Source: Siphonodentalium dalli
Lineage: Eukaryota > Mollusca > Scaphopoda > Gadilida > Siphonodentaliidae
DNA length: 64,000 nucleotides
NCBI GenBank assembly: GCA_032622095.1
Contig: CP136064.1
Coordinates: forward strand, 253,710,484 to 253,774,483
Reading direction: 5' to 3'
Shown here: piece by piece, positions 34,866-45,546 of the stretch
How the letters are laid out: every line of letters starts with the position of its first letter
Numbering within the stretch: position 1 is the first letter of the stretch
Notes under the pieces: model-generated
What the model was told of the DNA's origin: nothing
Database searches by the model: none
What the model saw: the letters and a program-made list of their open reading frames with translations, nothing else
Translations under genes and position numbers: made by a program

Positions 34866-36972
34866 ATTGTCTGTCTGGGTTATTAATTGTCTGTCTGGGT
34901 AATTAATTGTCTGTCTGGGTAATTAATTGTCTGTCTGGGTTATTAATTGTCTGTCTGGGTTATTAATTGTCTGTCTGGGTTATTAATTGTCTGTCTGGGT
35001 TATGAATTGTCTGTCTGGGTTATTAATTGTCTGTCTGGGTTATGAATTGCCTGTCTGTGTAATTAATTGTCTGTCTGGGTAATTAGTTGTCTGTCTGTGT
35101 AATGTCTGGGTTATTAATTGTCTGTCTGGGTTATGAATTGCCTGTCTGTGTAATTAATTGTCTGTCTGGGTTATTAATTGTCTGTCTGGGTAATTAATTG
35201 CCTGTCTGTGTAATTAATTGTCTGTCTGACTTATTAATTGTCTGTCTGGGTAATGTCTGGGTTATTAATTGTCTGTCTGGGTAATTAATTGTCTGTCTGG
35301 GTAATTAATTGTCTGTCTGGGTAATTAGTTGTCTGTCTGGGTTATTAATTGTCTGTCTGGGTTATTAATTGTCTGTGTGGGTAATTAATTGCCTGTCTGG
35401 GTAATTAATTGTCTGTCTGGGTAATGTCTGGGTTATTAATTGTCTGTGTGGGTAATTAATTGTCTGTCTGGGTATTTAATTGTCTGTCTGGGTAATTAAT
35501 TGTCTGGGTTATTAATTGTCTGTCTGGGTAATTAATTGCCTGTCTGGGTAATTAATTGTCTGTCTGGGTTATTAATTGCCTGTCTGGGTAATTAATTGTC
35601 TGTCTGACTTATTAATTGTCTGTCTGGGTAATGTCTGGGTAATTAATTGTCTGTCTGGGTAATTGTCTGTCTGGGTTATTAATTGTCTGTCTGGGTTATT
35701 AATTGTCTGTCTGGGTAATTAATTGTCTGTCTGGGTAATTAGTTGTCTGTCTGGGTTATTAATTGTCTGTCTGGGTTATTAATTGTATGTCTGGGTTATT
35801 AATTGTCTGTGTGGGTAATTAATTGCCTGTCTGGGTAATGTCTGGGTAATTAATTGTCTGTCTGGGTAATTGTCTGTCTGGGTTATTAATTGTCTGTCTG
35901 GGTAATTAATTGTCTGTCTGAGTAATTAATTGTCTGTCTGTGTAATTAATTGTCTGTCTGGGTTATTAATTGTCTGTCTGGGTTATTAGTTGTCTGTCTG
36001 GGTTATTAATTGTCTGTCTGGCTTATTAATTGTCTGTATGGGTAATGTCTGGGTTATTAATTGTCTGTCTGGGTTATTAATTGTCTGTCTGGGTTATTAA
36101 TTGTCTGTCTGGGTAATTAATTGTCTGTCTGGGTAATTATATGTCTGTCCGGGTTATTAATTGTCTGGGTAATTAATTGTCTGTCTGGGTTATTAATTGT
36201 CTGTCTGGATAATTAATTGTCTGTTTGGGTTATTAATTGTCTGTCTGGGTTATTAATTGTCCGTCTGGGTAATGTCTGGGTTATTAATTGTCTGTCTGTC
36301 TGGGTAATAAATTGTCTGTCTGGGTAATGTCTGGGTTATTAATTGTCTGTCTGGGTAATTAATTGTCTGTTTGGGTTATTAATTGTCTGTCTGGGTTATT
36401 AATTGTCCGTCTGGGTAATGTCTGGGTTATTAATTGTCTGTCTGGGTAATTAATTGTCTATTTGGGTTATTAATTGTCTGTCTGGGTTATTAATTGTCCG
36501 TCTGGGTAATTAATTGTCTGTCTGGGTTATTAATTGTCTGTCTGGGTTATTAATTGTCTGTCTGGGTAATGTCTGGGTAATTAATTGTCTGTCTGGCTTA
36601 TTAATTGTCTGTCTGGGTAATTAATTGTCTGTCTGGGTAATTATATGTCTGTCCGAGTTATTAATTGTCTGGGTAATTAATTGTCTGTCTGGGTAATTAC
36701 TTGTCTGTCCAGGTAATTAATTGTCTGTCTGGGTAATTAGTTGTCTGTCTGTGTTATTAATTGTCTGGGTTATTAATTGTCTGTGTGGGTTATCAATTGC
36801 CTGTCTGGGTTATTAATTGTCTGTCTGGGTTATTAATTGTCTGTCTGGGTAATTAGTTGTCTATCTGGGTAATTAATTGTCTGTCTGGGTTATTAATTGT
36901 CTGTCTGGGTTATTAATTGTCTGTCTGGGTTATTAATTCTATGTCTGGGTAATTAATTGTCTGTCTGGGTAT
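34862..36972 (+). repeat. 20-bp minisatellite, about 100 copies
   Basis: Unit AATTGTCTGTCTGGGTTATT (TTATT and TAATT variants), repeated for 2.1 kb. Shortened units (GGGTAATGTCTGGG, missing one AATTGTCT segment) recur through the array, as do single-base variants such as CCTGTCTG and GTGTGGG. Replication slippage or unequal exchange is the likely origin. Confidence 0.95.
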
Positions 36973-37049
36973 ATAGTGCGTTTAATTTGTACGCAATTTG
37001 TATAGTATGTTTTATTGCGATTTCGACAACCGGAAGTGATGAGTATGTC

Positions 37050-37375
37050 CAGAAGGTTAGCGATTATCGCAATACGATAGGGGAACACTGTGTGCGTAAC
37101 GTAACTATCGCAAGTATAACGTACTCTGAAAACTACTTATCGCCAAATTCATGCTTCAAACATTTTAAACATGTCATCTTCAGCTTCTTTTATTTTATTT
37201 TTATGAAAATGAATAATAAATGGGTTGATAAATATGTATATAACGACAAATAGTATCAAATTGGCCATTTTCCCGTGAAACTCAGGACAGGCAAGCCAGG
37301 TACAAAAATTGGTGAAATATGAGTACGAACGTAAAAGTGTTCCCCTATCGTATTGCGATAATTGCCAACCTGTCC
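37050..37375. mobile_element. MITE with AGGTTAGCGATTATCGC ends
   Basis: AGGTTAGCGATTATCGCAAT at 37054 is mirrored by ATTGCGATAATTGCCAACCT ending at 37371; ACGATAGGGGAACACT continues the arm. Fragments of the same family are at 40303-40342 and 47776-47830. Confidence 0.7.
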
Positions 37376-37743
37376 AGAAAATGGATGAAGTTTTGTGGAG
37401 CTTTTGTTGCCATGTAATGCGCATATATTCTGGTCAAAACAGGTAAAACATTAAGCGTTCAATTGACCACAGTCACCGCAATTATAATTTCATCTAAATC
37501 GTTAAAATTTAAATTGCTAATGAGATTAAATACGAATGGCCGATGTTTATCTTCGAATTTCCGATAGCCCTCTCTAGACTCTACTCTACTAGTCTAGATC
37601 CATTTGATCTTTGTCACAAAGTTTGTGTCATGGCTTACGCCATCAAAGATCCATGGCGTGCTTCAAACAACATAGGCGGCTATAATTCCTATAAAAGTAA
37701 CAATTAGGACCAACGCATATTTATTTATCAATTAAATACAAAT
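37376..37743. other. Unassigned non-coding sequence
   Basis: No gene or repeat structure recognised except a short run of CTCTA near 37570-37600 and ACAACATAGGCGGCTATA near 37670, a string also found inside the MITEs at 22663 and 24150. Confidence 0.35.
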
Positions 37744-38405
37744 CACAGTTGTTGGAAACTTGTCAAAAAACCCGAAAAGAGATGTCACCACCACTACTTA
37801 TTAATATAATTGACAAGTAGGGAAAGCTACTGAGCCATCAAACCATGTCACCGCTCGTTTCGTGTTCAATTGCAACAATAAAAACATTAATTTCAGAAAA
37901 GTACAACATCCTAGTAATAAAACATATTTCTTTTCATGTTTACCGTAAGTGCAGTAGAAAATTATCACTTTATAATTACTTTTATCGTATACAACTTCCC
38001 AAACAACAGCGGCTCGCTGATTCCACGAGTCGCCATCCGAGAGTCAAGCGCAGATAATAGCATTTGAAATTATCTGCCCTTGACTCTCGGATGGCGACTC
38101 GTGGAATCGGCTGCCCACAGTTGCACAGTTGTTTTCGGATGTTGTATACGATAAAAGTAATTATAAAGTGATATTTTCTACTGCACTTACGGTAAACGTG
38201 AAAAGAAATATATGTTTTATTACTAGGATGTTGTACTTTTCTGAAATTAATGTTTTTATTGTTGCAATTGAACACGAAACGAGCGGTGACATGGTTTGAT
38301 GGGAGATGGGTGGTCTCAGTAGCTTTCCCTACTTGTCAATTATATTAATAAGTAGTGGTGGTGACATCTCTTTTCGGGTTATTTGACAAGTTTCCAACAA
38401 CTGTG
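37744..38405. repeat. Large palindrome, arms about 320-340 bp
   Basis: CACAGTTGTTGGAAACTTGT at the left and its complement at the right end. The arms stay complementary nearly to the centre, where GCAGATAAT...ATTATCTGC forms the innermost stem around 38060. Differences are few (one is a short insertion, GGGAGATGGGTGGTC, near 38302). Foldback element or recent inverted duplication. Confidence 0.85.
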
Positions 38406-39130
38406 ATACAAATACAACAAGTGTGAAACCATCCACTCACCTACGACGTGTCATTTATCCTTAAAATCCGACAGATAACAGAACGTAAACACTGACATGT
38501 CGTGTGATCGTCGACCATCGCATGTGACCCGTAATTTCATGAATCCCCCTGTGAGTTCCCCGTGCGCACGGCAAGGTAATCACATGCGTTCACATTGAGT
38601 GTACAATTCAGGTTGCCCTGATACAATTCAAGTTGAGGGGAACTACAATCTGCGCATGCGTGTAGTTTTTACAAATTACCAACTCCAATTTGTTACACAT
38701 GCGTACTGTTAACATCCTGGTACAGTAATGCGAGTTGCAGAATCATGTTTGCCATGCACATGACGCACGTAGTCATGTGATATGTTAGCTCCTCCTGCTT
38801 CGACCATTTTTCACGTTTTGTCAACATGTTTTCCGACTGGATTTTTGGATTAAATTATTACGGAATTATACACACGTTCTGGTAGGTGTCAGAGCTAATA
38901 TATATTGCAATATTGTTAACATTAATGACTATGTTAGTTGATTCTTAAAAATAAGTGTATTTAAAAAAATTAGCTACTCGTCAAAGCTGAAGCGCCACCG
39001 CGGTCAGACGTGGATGGCCATAGCCATATTATCACGTCTGGTCAGACTAATAGCCCTCTCGACTCTTTTTTCATTTTTTATTTATTTATTAGACTATCTG
39101 TAGTTGGTGCAGTGCAATAACCAATTCTGG
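38406..39130. other. Unassigned non-coding sequence
   Basis: No gene recognised. Contains GC-richer words (TGCGCATGCGTG near 38651; ACCGCGGTCAGACG near 38996) but no repeat structure I can define. Confidence 0.35.
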
Positions 39131-39149
39131 TTTTAGGCGCACTGGGGAA

Positions 39150-39530
39150 GTCAGTAGCTGAGAGGTAGCGTACTGGTCTCTAGTGCTATTATACCGGGGA
39201 TCGAAACCTTGTCCCGAGGGTATTTTGACAAATATCAGAACTCGGTCAGATACCAAGTTTGTCAGGCTGAAAAGTTTCATTCCAGATCACTGAATAAAGA
39301 TCCTAATGCAAAATGCCGACTTCCCCCATTACAACACTTGTCATGGTATGTTGTCGTGGGTGCAGTACGCTGTCGATCGGGCATTAATGGCTGACACGTG
39401 TACACGCCTCGGTGTGTGCACGTTAAAGAATGCTACTGGAGTCACCACGGCACAGGGTTATAAAGTTACTCGGCCATGGTAGCACCTGGACCCTCCACAT
39501 AATCCCCAGCACATTGAGGGCGATGGAGTA
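39150..39530 (+). mobile_element. tRNA-derived SINE (probable)
   Basis: A tRNA-like head: box A-like TAGCTGAGAGG at 39155-39165 and box B-like GGATCGAAACC at 39198-39208, correctly spaced for an RNA polymerase III internal promoter. The body continues with GCACGTTAAAGAATGCTACTG to about 39530, where a TA-flanked MITE begins. No clear tail or target duplication was found. Confidence 0.55.
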
Positions 39531-39541
39531 TCAAGTAGATG

Positions 39542-39920
39542 TACCCTGCTGGACAAAACAAGTGTCCACTTAACCGCGGTGTGGTTAGCGTTGCCACTGC
39601 GGCCGAAATGCAACTACACCGCAGCTCCACCGGCTAACTACAGTTGGGCCGCGGTGTACTTTCCATTCAGCCATGGTGTATTTGCCGCGGTGTAAATTCA
39701 TTAAACTGAAAAAAGACTATACAAACCAGAAATCTAACCACGGTGTGCATGCCATTCGGTCGCGTTTTAGTTGCCTTTCGGCCAAGATGTGCTTGCCGTT
39801 TGGCCGCAGTTCACATGTCGTTCGGCCGCGGTGCTCAACTGCAGTTACAAACTCTGACACCGCGGCTGAACGGCAAATACACCGCGGTGACACTGGACAC
39901 TTGTTTTGTCGAGCAGGGTA
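39542..39920. mobile_element. TA-flanked MITE with CCGCGGTG subterminal repeats
   Basis: TACCCTGCTGGACAAAACAA at the left and TTGTTTTGTCGAGCAGGGTA at the right, with TGGACACTTGT arms. TA at both edges may be the target duplication. CCGCGGTG or a close variant recurs about eight times inside in both orientations. Confidence 0.75.
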
Positions 39921-40058
39921 GATGGGTGGAGGATTTTGTTGATTCCTTTGAGGACTCTGATGGTGCTGTGTCCTCAGGTTCAGTGATTCCATCGTTGCGG
40001 AGTGCCTATCAGAACAACTCTGGATCACTGTTGCATGCGACCCGGTCTTCCAGTTGGG

Positions 40059-40527
40059 CTGAAATGGTCACTGTCACCCCCTTTCGTTCAGTTGGGTACC
40101 CAGCTTTTTAAAATTTACAGTTGGGTACCCAGCTTTTATAAAATTTACAGTTGGGTACCCAGCTTTATGAAATCTCACACAGAACGTGATTTTTTAATTA
40201 TTTGATTGTTTTTTTCTCCAAATGAACCTGTTAAGTTTACGATGCTTGAAATATATTAACAGCAGAAAAGAATTGTAGATCCTGCAGATCGACTGCTGTA
40301 CTGAAGTGTTCCCCTATCGTATTGCGATAATTGCCAACCTACCCCTGGAGCACGGAAAAGCTACAAACGTCGGCCATGTTGAATTAAAGGTCACGTCTAA
40401 CACTGGCGAGATTTCATAAAGCTGGGTACCCAACTGTAAATTTTATAAAAGCTGGGTACCCAACTGTAAATTTTAAAAAGCTGGGTACCCAACTGAACGA
40501 AAGGGGGTGACAGTGACCATTTCAGCT
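40059..40527. mobile_element. Foldback element with a 31-bp repeat in each arm
   Basis: GCTGAAATGGTCACTGTCACC at the left is mirrored by GGTGACAGTGACCATTTCAGC at the right. Each arm holds three units of GTTGGGTACCCAGCTTTT plus an AT-rich spacer. The centre (about 225 bp) contains a fragment of the AGGTTGGCAATTATCGC family. A diverged relative is near 6690-6780. Confidence 0.75.
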
Positions 40528-40855
40528 CCAGTTGGTTCCACTCCAGGATCGTCTTGTTAAAGAAAGAATGTTTTAATTGGTTACAGCTAGTATGCCGTGG
40601 CTCGAAAGCTCTTTCATTTTTACATTCTTCTTTTTTGATAATGTTTATTGACACACAGTCTGCGAATTTTTTGTCCGTGATCTTTCTGCCTGATTTCTTT
40701 GGTGTCAGATGGTCATTTACATTTAGCGCTCTCCTCAACTATCTTGTGGAACTGTTCTATTCGTCGCTCCTCTAGAGGTTGTAGATCGAGTTCCTCAAGC
40801 ATGGTGGTGACTGATGTTCCTTGGCAACAATAATTGTTCTTTATGAACCTAGCGC
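40526..40855 (-). pseudogene. C-terminal fragment of a non-LTR retrotransposon, minus strand
   Basis: On the minus strand 40855 to 40740 reads RFIKNNYCCQGTSVTTMLEE followed by PLEERR; then, after a frame change, HLTPKKSGRK and SFFNKTILEWNQLE near 40530. SVT-x-ML, LeeRR and SFF-x-TI-x-WN-x-L are the conserved C-terminal words of many non-LTR retrotransposons. It ends where the foldback element at 40059-40527 begins. Truncated, dead. Confidence 0.6.
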
Positions 40856-41902
40856 TCCTTCGCTGTTATTTTTCGATTATTGAAAATTTTAATTTCGATA
40901 ATCAAGAGACGCAATGGGAATTCTTTGGTCTTTGCTAAATGGAAAATTACCTGCCCTGAACACATATCTTGAACAGTTTCTTGAAGATTCGAACACTGAT
41001 ATTGCAAGAACCGGACCAGGAACCGTGACATCTGTATCTCGATATTTCAGACTCAGTGCAGGAACCAATTCTAGTTATGTTGATGGGAATAGCACTACCC
41101 GCCAGTGAGACAACCCACCCTTCTGCTATATTCCAGGTGCCCACACCCGATAAATACATGTACGGTATGGGCAGGTTCACCCTAGATCCTAGATCACCAA
41201 ACTAACCAATATTTAGACTCTCCTTGGTTACATTGCCCATAACAGTGGTATCTAAACCAACACAAATTACTACATGTACTGAAGAACACAAAATATCACC
41301 AAAATAAGTCTTGATATTTTCTTATGGATGTATAATAACCATGACTGATATAAATTTACCTTTAGTAAGCATAGCATAATCCAAAATAAAAACATTATTT
41401 CCAATTTCCACAATGGACTCCCATCATGGCCATGCCCATGAACAGCTGATGAATGTGTGATGTCATTAGGTAGTGACCTTCAGTGACTGACCAGGTCAAA
41501 AGTCACTTGTAACGGTATCAGGCCATGTCATCGGTCAAACGGTGTAAATTCCCCCTGAATTCCCTGGGACATAACCTGAAGAACCCAGATTTCACAAAAC
41601 ATGTGATGTCTTGGATTTTTTGGGGGGATTCACCATTTCTGTGTTTCATTCTTTCTAGGAAACAATGTGTAAACATTGAGATTTTACCAAAGGTAATTTT
41701 ATACCAGTCATGTTTATTATATATCTATAAGAAAATATCAAGGCTTATTTTGTTGATATTTTTTTTTATTTGGTAAAAATGAATGAATGTAAACTGTATG
41801 AAGCACTTGTCCGGAAACCAAAGCAGGCATATAATTGAACAGTCAGGCCAAAGAAAATTAAATGTCTTGTTTGGGTTACAGGCCAGAAAAAAATAGGGTT
41901 TG
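40856..41902. other. Unassigned sequence, no gene called
   Basis: A 64-codon open frame starts at an ATG at about 40911 but has no recognisable domain. The remainder is AT-rich. Nothing I can support. Confidence 0.35.
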
Positions 41903-43336
41903 TACTGTTATGCCCTAAGTAAATGACCCATTAACTGCAGTTATAATCCGTTTACAACTGCGGTTAAACCGTAACCGCACCGCAGTTATTTGCCGTAACT
42001 GCGGTGGCATCGCAGTTACATGCGGTTAGGTTACCGCAGTTAATAACCCTTAACTGCGGTTACACCGCACGTAAACGTTAACCTTCCGGTATTTGAATAT
42101 TTAATGGGAAAGAGAGGGGTACTACCCATGCATCTACCAGTGTATGTTATCGTTTTGTGTTTTAGCGATCACGGCAAAGTGGTAACTTCATAATCGACCA
42201 GGAGTTGATTGTATGTTTTTGTTATCACCATCGGTACTCAACACGATATATTTTATGTTTTAATCCCGACTTGTTGAAAACTGTATAATTTTGACGTATA
42301 TGTTCTAGTATACCGGTACGTCCGTCGTTGTTCGGCTTGTGAAAAAATACATGCTTATGTTTGAAGCAAAGTAGAGTGCTGAATTTAATACTAGTAATAG
42401 TACATACGCAATTCGCGAATCTCGCTGGCGTGTCACGTTTGTAGTTAATTATGATTATATAGCAACGAATGCAAGGTCGGAAAACTTAAATATCGGTTTT
42501 CGATATCTGAATAATGCCCGATGTTTGAAGAGTGCGGTTGTTCCGTTTAAACGCATTTTGTGACTATGTATTGTTTCTCTCACTTTACATTTATGATGCA
42601 TGTGTGGGACTCTAACCCCCACTTTATATTATTATATAAATATCCACTCAAATCCGTTTGAAATTCAGTGGCCATTTGATCTGTTTGAATGCGTTTTTTC
42701 TGTTTTGCGGTTGATCCATTTTAAACGCGTTTTCCTTACATTGAAAGTGACCGGCACTCGTCAGCTAAATTGTCGAATAATTATATCTATATATAATTAT
42801 ATAAATATTTATTTTATCGATGGTTAAAGTCGAAAAAGGGCCGTAAGGATTTCGATTACCCGTCGGGGTTAGCCCAACTGTTATTTTCACCAAAAGGCTA
42901 CTATAAAGTATACAACATTATAATAAAAAGAAATCCAAAAATAAATAAAACACACAAAAACACTTTTATTTTTTCACACCATACATCACAATCTTCCGGT
43001 ATATGAATGTCTGTTCTATTTATCCAAAATAAATAGAAGATCCACAGCAAAAAATATTGATATTGAAAGGGACACTGCCATGTTATGTGTGCTAACTTAA
43101 TTGTCTAACGAGCATGGCAACTAAAACATGACACGCCATATACGCTATATGGTATCTGTTCCATTAAGAGCGACATATACCGGTTTAACCGCGACGTATC
43201 CGTTTTAACCGCACAATTTATTTGGTTCTCTTGCGTTTTAAACGCATCTTATAACCGCGGTTAGGTTAAAACGGAACGCAGTTAAACTGGGGTGCCACTT
43301 CAGTTAGATGGGCCATTTACTTAGGGCATAACAGTA
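41903..43336. mobile_element. TA-flanked TIR element with AACTGCGGTTA subterminal array
   Basis: TACTGTTATGCCCTAAGTAA at the left and TTACTTAGGGCATAACAGTA at the right. Near the left end (41930-42080) AACTGCGGTTA and variants recur about ten times in both orientations; the right end has fewer (AACCGCGGTTA, AACCGCACA). No transposase seen in 1.4 kb. Terminal words resemble the CAGTAATGCCCTAA family at 51825-52038, so both may depend on the same transposase (inference). Confidence 0.8.
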
Positions 43337-44800
43337 GGTTGGCTTGAATTTTTTTTTTTAATTAATTAATTTATTTTGACATATTATTATGACTTTTCAT
43401 GTGCATATTTTACTGTGCAAGATTGACATAAAACTACTTTTAATATTACGCAATACTTTTACTGAGAAATCAACCTATTCTAAGATGCTGAAATGTGTTT
43501 TATGTAATTTTTTGAGAAAAAATTCAATTCAGGGTAGGGGGTTTAAAATAGGGTCAGCAGGGAAACCCAAGCCATAAATATTTTTTCTTTGGCCTCATAA
43601 TATTTAGCTGGCAGGGACAATTTGTAAATTATAAAATTTTGCAATAAATATATTTTTGAGAATTTTGTTCTGGAATTACATCACATGACCTATATTTGAA
43701 AAAATCAATCTAAATTTCAAAAATACACCAAAATTATAATGAAATAAGTTCCAAGCAGACCCGCCAGATAAATACCAGATAAATACCCCCCCCTTTAAGT
43801 AGTGATCGGGATTCATCATATTGATATTTATAACTACGCAGTGAGTATTCAATTATACTATTTGAACGATGCTAACGGAACTGGGTATATTAACTCCTGA
43901 GTCAGCTGGTGCAGGTAATATTCATTTTGCAAGTATGACACCGAGGCATGTTCAAGATACACACTGCAAGCCAGAACTAGAATGCACTCAGAGAGATGCC
44001 AACGTGCGCAAAAATGTCATAAACAATAATTTAAAAAATAATTTCTCTGTATTTTAAAAAAGACAATTACCATTTCTCATTTCATCACAGATAAAAGGCA
44101 AATTACTATAATCATTTAAGTAATTAAAACCAATTCCATATTGTCGAAAGGATGAGACTTTAATATCGATTACATTTTTTTCAGCGGCATATTTTCATTT
44201 TCATTTTCCGATAGTCAAAGTTGACCAAAGGAGCAATTATAAGAAATAATTAGTACTAATTTTGTAAATATTGATAGCAGCCAATATGCAACAATAAATA
44301 TCAATAATTAATCAATAATTAATCAATAACGATCATTTTATGTAATAATAAACTCTTCAAACGGTGTTTGTGTTAACAAATGCGTTTTGTTTTGTTTTGT
44401 GTTACGTCATTCGTCGTATTTGACCCGGAACTCTGCTGAAGGTTAGGCTATTCAGCCTATTGCGTCGAATTACGAAATCGCGTTTTGAATGTCTCTCTTT
44501 TCCCGCACGATAAAAAGAGGTCTTCGCACGAACCAAAAATGATAAAACTTCCCAATTATAAGTGAAAATACCCAAATGAAGGAGTCTATGTAGGTCCCGA
44601 AGGAGTCTATAGACTCTTTGATGTAGATTTCTGATGGAGAAAATGTAGGTCGATCTATTTTTGTCATAACTCTGACGAATTTTGACCTGGGAGAAAAAAT
44701 CGAAATCGAGGCCAACTACGAGCATGCCAGTTTCAAATATAGAAACAGGGAATCCTGACAAATGGCGATATCGGCGACAAACAAATAATCGAAAACAACA
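43337..44800. other. AT-rich region, no gene called
   Basis: A short open frame at 43869-44057 has coding-like composition, but I recognise nothing in it and no splice context decides the matter. Short ATCAATAATTA repeats near 44300. Confidence 0.35.
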
Positions 44801-44819
44801 CATAAAATAAACATAGCAA

Positions 44820-45108
44820 AAACGCGGCACAGTAAAAATGTCAGAACGCCACGAGGTTTTACGTCGTTTTTGGTGACGTCATGGAGTGTGACACCAAGCT
44901 ACGAACGAATCTGTCTGATCGCCATACTGTTGCGCGAGCGCACGTAAATATACGCAAGTTCTCAGAAAATTATATGTCGTCGTCACCGCCGGGGCCCAGA
45001 CTTAGGACAGCCAACTTCCTGAATAAATGCTCAGACATACACATGTATATTCAACGAAGAAGAGACCTCCTCAGTGCAGATTATGATCCACCACAGCAGC
45101 CCCATTAA
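44820..45108 (+). promoter_or_regulatory. Possible promoter / first-exon region (CRE-like TGACGTCA)
   Basis: TGACGTCA, the full CRE palindrome, is at 44874-44881, inside a local rise in CpG (44830-45000). An ATG at 44881 opens 75 codons (MECDTKLRTNLSDRH ... SADYDPPQQPH) ending at the TAA of the TTAA target site of the next MITE. I recognise no domain. This could be a small gene, or the promoter and 5' exon of RNF41, whose coding start 3 kb downstream follows a splice acceptor. No evidence decides between these. Confidence 0.3.
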
Positions 45109-45505
45109 CCCTTTACCCAACAGAAGGGCCCTGTGCCAATGCATTCTCTTATATATGCGAGTCGACCATAGGTCGCCTCGCATATATAAGAGAATGCATT
45201 GGCTTAACACATTAAAAATTATAAAATTGTTAAAGAATGTAAGAAAAAATGGTAAAAAGTGTTAAAAGATTTTTTTTAGGCCAATGCATTCTCTTATATA
45301 TGCGAGGCGACCTATGGTCCACTCGCATATATAAGAGAATGCATTGGCACAGGGCATAACTGTAACTATCACAATGTGGTCAAGGAGCCGGTTCCAATGA
45401 TATCCACATTTGTATGGATCTATTGAGAGTTTGAGACAGACCGAAGATATTTTAGGCTGTTGAAGCTTTATTTGGCCGGTTTTGGCCGTTTTGTTGGGTA
45501 AAGGG
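45109..45505. mobile_element. piggyBac-like MITE with paired hairpins, copy 1
   Basis: TTAA at 45105-45108 and 45506-45509; ends CCCTTTACCCAACA and TGTTTGGG-like complement (TTGTTGGGTAAAGGG). Inside are two long hairpins, each built from CCAATGCATTCTCTTATATA and its complement around a GTCGACC/GGTCGCC centre, in mutually inverted order and separated by about 90 AT-rich bases. A nearly identical copy is at 50054-50455. TTAA plus CCCTTT ends indicate the piggyBac superfamily. No transposase. Confidence 0.85.
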
Positions 45506-45546
45506 TTAACATTTTAAACTCAATATCAATCATTGGTCTCGTAATA

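Noticed and set aside
35000-36900. CRISPR-like array (regular repeats)
   Set aside because: There are no unique spacers; the sequence is a simple 20-bp minisatellite in an animal genome.
44402-44830. 142-codon open frame on the minus strand
   Set aside because: No recognisable domain, Cys/Arg/Phe-rich low-quality composition, and no splice or polyadenylation context.
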